A stretch of DNA of 50,205 bases from Flavobacteriaceae bacterium (lineage in GTDB: Bacteria > Bacteroidota > Bacteroidia > Flavobacteriales > Flavobacteriaceae): contig CANHEA010000010.1 in assembly GCA_947459635.1 (NCBI GenBank), positions 1 through 50,205 of the forward strand, read 5' to 3'. Position numbers and translations under genes: made by a program. Within the stretch, counting starts at the first letter, position 1. Each line of letters begins with the position of its first letter. The notes under the pieces were generated by a model. The model saw nothing but the letters and a program-made list of their open reading frames with translations, ran no database searches and was not told the DNA's origin. Shown piece after piece: positions 48,951-50,205 of this stretch.

Positions 48951-48977
48951 AATTATTAATTATTAATTATCAATTGC
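48951..48977. repeat. AT-rich TAATTATTAATTA repeat upstream of ettA
   Basis: Overlapping copies of TTATTAATTA run from about 48951 to 48970, followed by TCAATTG. It lies in the 47-base gap before ettA and contains no TAnnTTTG. It may be simple-sequence slippage or an AT-rich element upstream of a promoter. Confidence 0.5.
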
Positions 48978-48984
48978 TAATTTA

Positions 48985-49167
48985 TTACACTCTACCCTTC
49001 AAAGCGTTAAACACCCACGCGTTCGCTAAGAAACCAACGCCCACAGCTCCAAAACCCCAACCAGCGGTTTCATCATATCGGAAGGCACCTAATGCCATCA
49101 ACAGAATTCCCATTAATATCATGATAAAAGTCGCCCAACCTAGCACGGTGTTTTTATTCATTCCCAT
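48985..49167 (-). CDS. CAL67264-type small membrane protein
   Basis: A 60-aa protein with two hydrophobic segments (about 9-27 and 40-56). The sequence MNKNTVLGWATFIMILMG, a Gly-rich middle GWGFGAVGVGFLANAWVFNALKG and the C-terminal ALKGRV resemble my memory of the 'CAL67264 family' of Flavobacteria. No function is known. ATG 49161 (MNKN) is an alternative start. It is between ettA and the surface-protein gene on the same strand. Confidence 0.68.
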   Translation of the reverse strand: MGMNKNTVLGWATFIMILMGILLMALGAFRYDETAGWGFGAVGVGFLANAWVFNALKGRV

Positions 49168-49249
49168 AGTTTGTGGTATTTATTTTGAGGCACAAATATC
49201 GGAAAAAATAGTTTCAAAAAAATAGGGATGATCGATTAATTACAAAAGC

Positions 49250-49277
49250 AAAAAACCCTTTAAAAAAGGGTTTTTCA
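49250..49277 (-). terminator. Terminator of the surface-protein gene
   Basis: AAAAAACCCTTTAAAAAAGGGTTTTT is a hairpin with poly-A and poly-T ends, 23 bases past the stop codon of the surface-protein gene. It could work on both strands. Confidence 0.82.
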
Positions 49278-49300
49278 TTTACTTTCTACAAAACTAATCA

Positions 49301-50205
49301 TTAGGGATGATTAGAAAAAATCGAATTTTCTACGTTGATAAAAAACGTATCGGTGTCCGAATTATCCACCGCACCATCTCCATTCAAATCCGTTGCTAAT
49401 ACGCCAAAATTTGAATTTTCAATATCGGGGAATAAATTATCCGAATCCGAATTATCAATCGCTTCATCTTGATTGATATCTCCGCTGTAGAATGCCCAAA
49501 CGCCAGGTTTCACTTGCTTCATGTTATTACCGTACGCTTTTGATGCCGCAGTTGAAAAATCATAGGTCAAAGGTGTGCCGCTAATAGCTTGAGGCAAAGC
49601 ACTCCAAGCTTGAACCAAATTACGTCCTTTAACTGCTATATAATAAGAGCCGCTAGTCACACTGGTGAACGATGCTTGCAAAATTCCTGTTGTTTTTAGA
49701 ACACCTGTTGTGGTAGCAACTAAACCATACGGAGCAGTTGCGCTATGCAACTCAATAGTCACATTTTCGACATCAGTCACTGGTGATATGCCATCTTGGT
49801 TGCGTTTTACGGAACGCATGGCACTTACACCCAAATCATAATAGCCTTCAATAAATAACGTAAGATTGGCAACTGAAACACAAGCAACCGAAGCAAAAGT
49901 AACACTAATAGTATGTGCTGCAGTTACATTAGTAAAGGTAAATGTACCGCTGCTTACCGCCGTTGGGTTATTAACCCCATCTACCAAAACCGTTGCGATT
50001 TGATAGCACGATGAACTTGGCGTGATGGTATACGTTTGATTCGCTCCGCAATTAACCGCTGTAACTCCCAATGGCGTAATACTTCCATTGGCTCCTGTAC
50101 TGGCTGTAATAGCATTTGTTTTAAGTGAAAATGTCGCACTAATGGTATGCGCTGCAGTTACATTAGTAAATGTAAATGTGCCGCTGCTTACCGCCGTTGG
50201 GTTAT
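49301..50205 (-). CDS. Surface protein with 78-aa repeats and dockerin-like C-terminus, 5' end outside the window
   Basis: The minus-strand frame is open to base 50205, and the in-frame TTG at 50071 is internal to a repeat, so the true start lies outside. About 301 codons are visible. Two copies of a 78-aa (234-bp) unit are seen, with the NPTAVSSGTFTFTNVTAAHT strand, DNA-level near identity and an ITPSSSCYQI-type Cys pair. A Ig-like domain follows (YYDLGVSAMRSVKRNQDG, about 90-190 from the visible C-terminus). The C-terminus has two Ca-binding-like loops, GDINQDEAIDNSD and TDLNGDGAVDNSD, followed by NVENSIFSNHP. This is a common C-terminal layout of secreted Flavobacterium proteins. Confidence 0.85.
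   Translation of the reverse strand, partial: NPTAVSSGTFTFTNVTAAHTISATFSLKTNAITASTGANGSITPLGVTAVNCGANQTYTITPSSSCYQIATVLVDGVNNPTAVSSGTFTFTNVTAAHTISVTFASVACVSVANLTLFIEGYYDLGVSAMRSVKRNQDGISPVTDVENVTIELHSATAPYGLVATTTGVLKTTGILQASFTSVTSGSYYIAVKGRNLVQAWSALPQAISGTPLTYDFSTAASKAYGNNMKQVKPGVWAFYSGDINQDEAIDNSDSDNLFPDIENSNFGVLATDLNGDGAVDNSDTDTFFINVENSIFSNHP
49921..50205 (-). repeat. Tandem 234-bp coding repeat
   Basis: 49921-49971 and 50155-50205 (51 bp each) differ at only two positions and are exactly 234 bp (78 codons) apart. The repeat continues off the right edge, so the number of units is not known. Confidence 0.85.

Noticed and set aside
49301..49480. Dockerin/cohesin cellulosome system
   Set aside because: Only dockerin-like calcium loops in a single surface protein; no cohesin or scaffoldin is visible.
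1..50205. tRNA, rRNA, CRISPR arrays and transposases
   Set aside because: No cloverleaf-like gene, no rRNA sequence, no regularly spaced direct repeats with spacers and no transposase or integrase motif were seen in any part of the window.

Overview
The window reads as chromosomal DNA of a Flavobacteriaceae bacterium, most likely Flavobacterium or a close relative. The support is low GC, TAnnTTTG -7 promoter boxes, very short leaders, and Bacteroidota-typical genes: fused ccoNO, a mono-haem CcoP, 2TM-domain proteins, DUF5606, a 60-aa CAL67264-type membrane protein, a TonB receptor with a CarboxypepD_reg-like domain, and a surface protein with a dockerin-like tail. I see no rRNA, tRNA, CRISPR array, phage or transposase. 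Both edges cut genes: a TPR protein on the left and a repeat-bearing surface protein on the right.

Layout. 1-4.6 kb: TPR protein, aroE, DUF349 protein. 4.7-15.8 kb: a respiratory island with hemN, a YdcH-like gene, the cbb3 oxidase operon (ccoS-ccoNO-ccoQ-ccoP-ccoG-ccoH and a TauE/SafE-like membrane protein), the copper ATPase ccoI and a CRP/FNR-type regulator. 15.8-20 kb: housekeeping genes (mazG, DUF5606, def, ruvX, dapD). 20-31.4 kb: a surface-polysaccharide/LOS locus with an LTA-synthase-like sulfatase, a GT9-GT2 fusion, a WaaP-like kinase, several glycosyltransferases, a GDP-mannose dehydratase-like gene and a methyltransferase, on alternating strands. 31.5-35.5 kb: tsaC-cca, haem A synthase, CDP-alcohol phosphatidyltransferase. 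35.6-39 kb: a LytS/LytTR-type two-component operon with three 2TM modules. 39-50.2 kb: TonB receptor, corA, hutI, a coiled-coil membrane protein, hutG-like arginase, DEAD-box helicase, ettA, a small membrane protein and the surface protein.

How it fits together. Three near-identical dyads (ATGAnnnnnnTCAT) stand before hemN, the cco operon and the ccoI/fnr divergent gap. In each case the dyad centre is exactly 36.5 bp from the last base of a -7 box, as expected for class II FNR/CRP activation. The regulator gene lies among these targets and one dyad overlaps its own promoter region. This points to a self-contained low-oxygen regulon covering oxygen-independent haem synthesis, the high-affinity oxidase and its copper supply.

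Two further non-coding signals stand out. One is a structured element present twice (2207-2287 and 33592-33703) with conserved ends and a compensating central stem; it resembles, from memory, the Flavo-1 RNA motif, and the second copy ends two bases before the haem A synthase start codon. The other is a set of three CTGTTRATA boxes spaced exactly 20 bp apart at 18.6 kb, where gene direction diverges.
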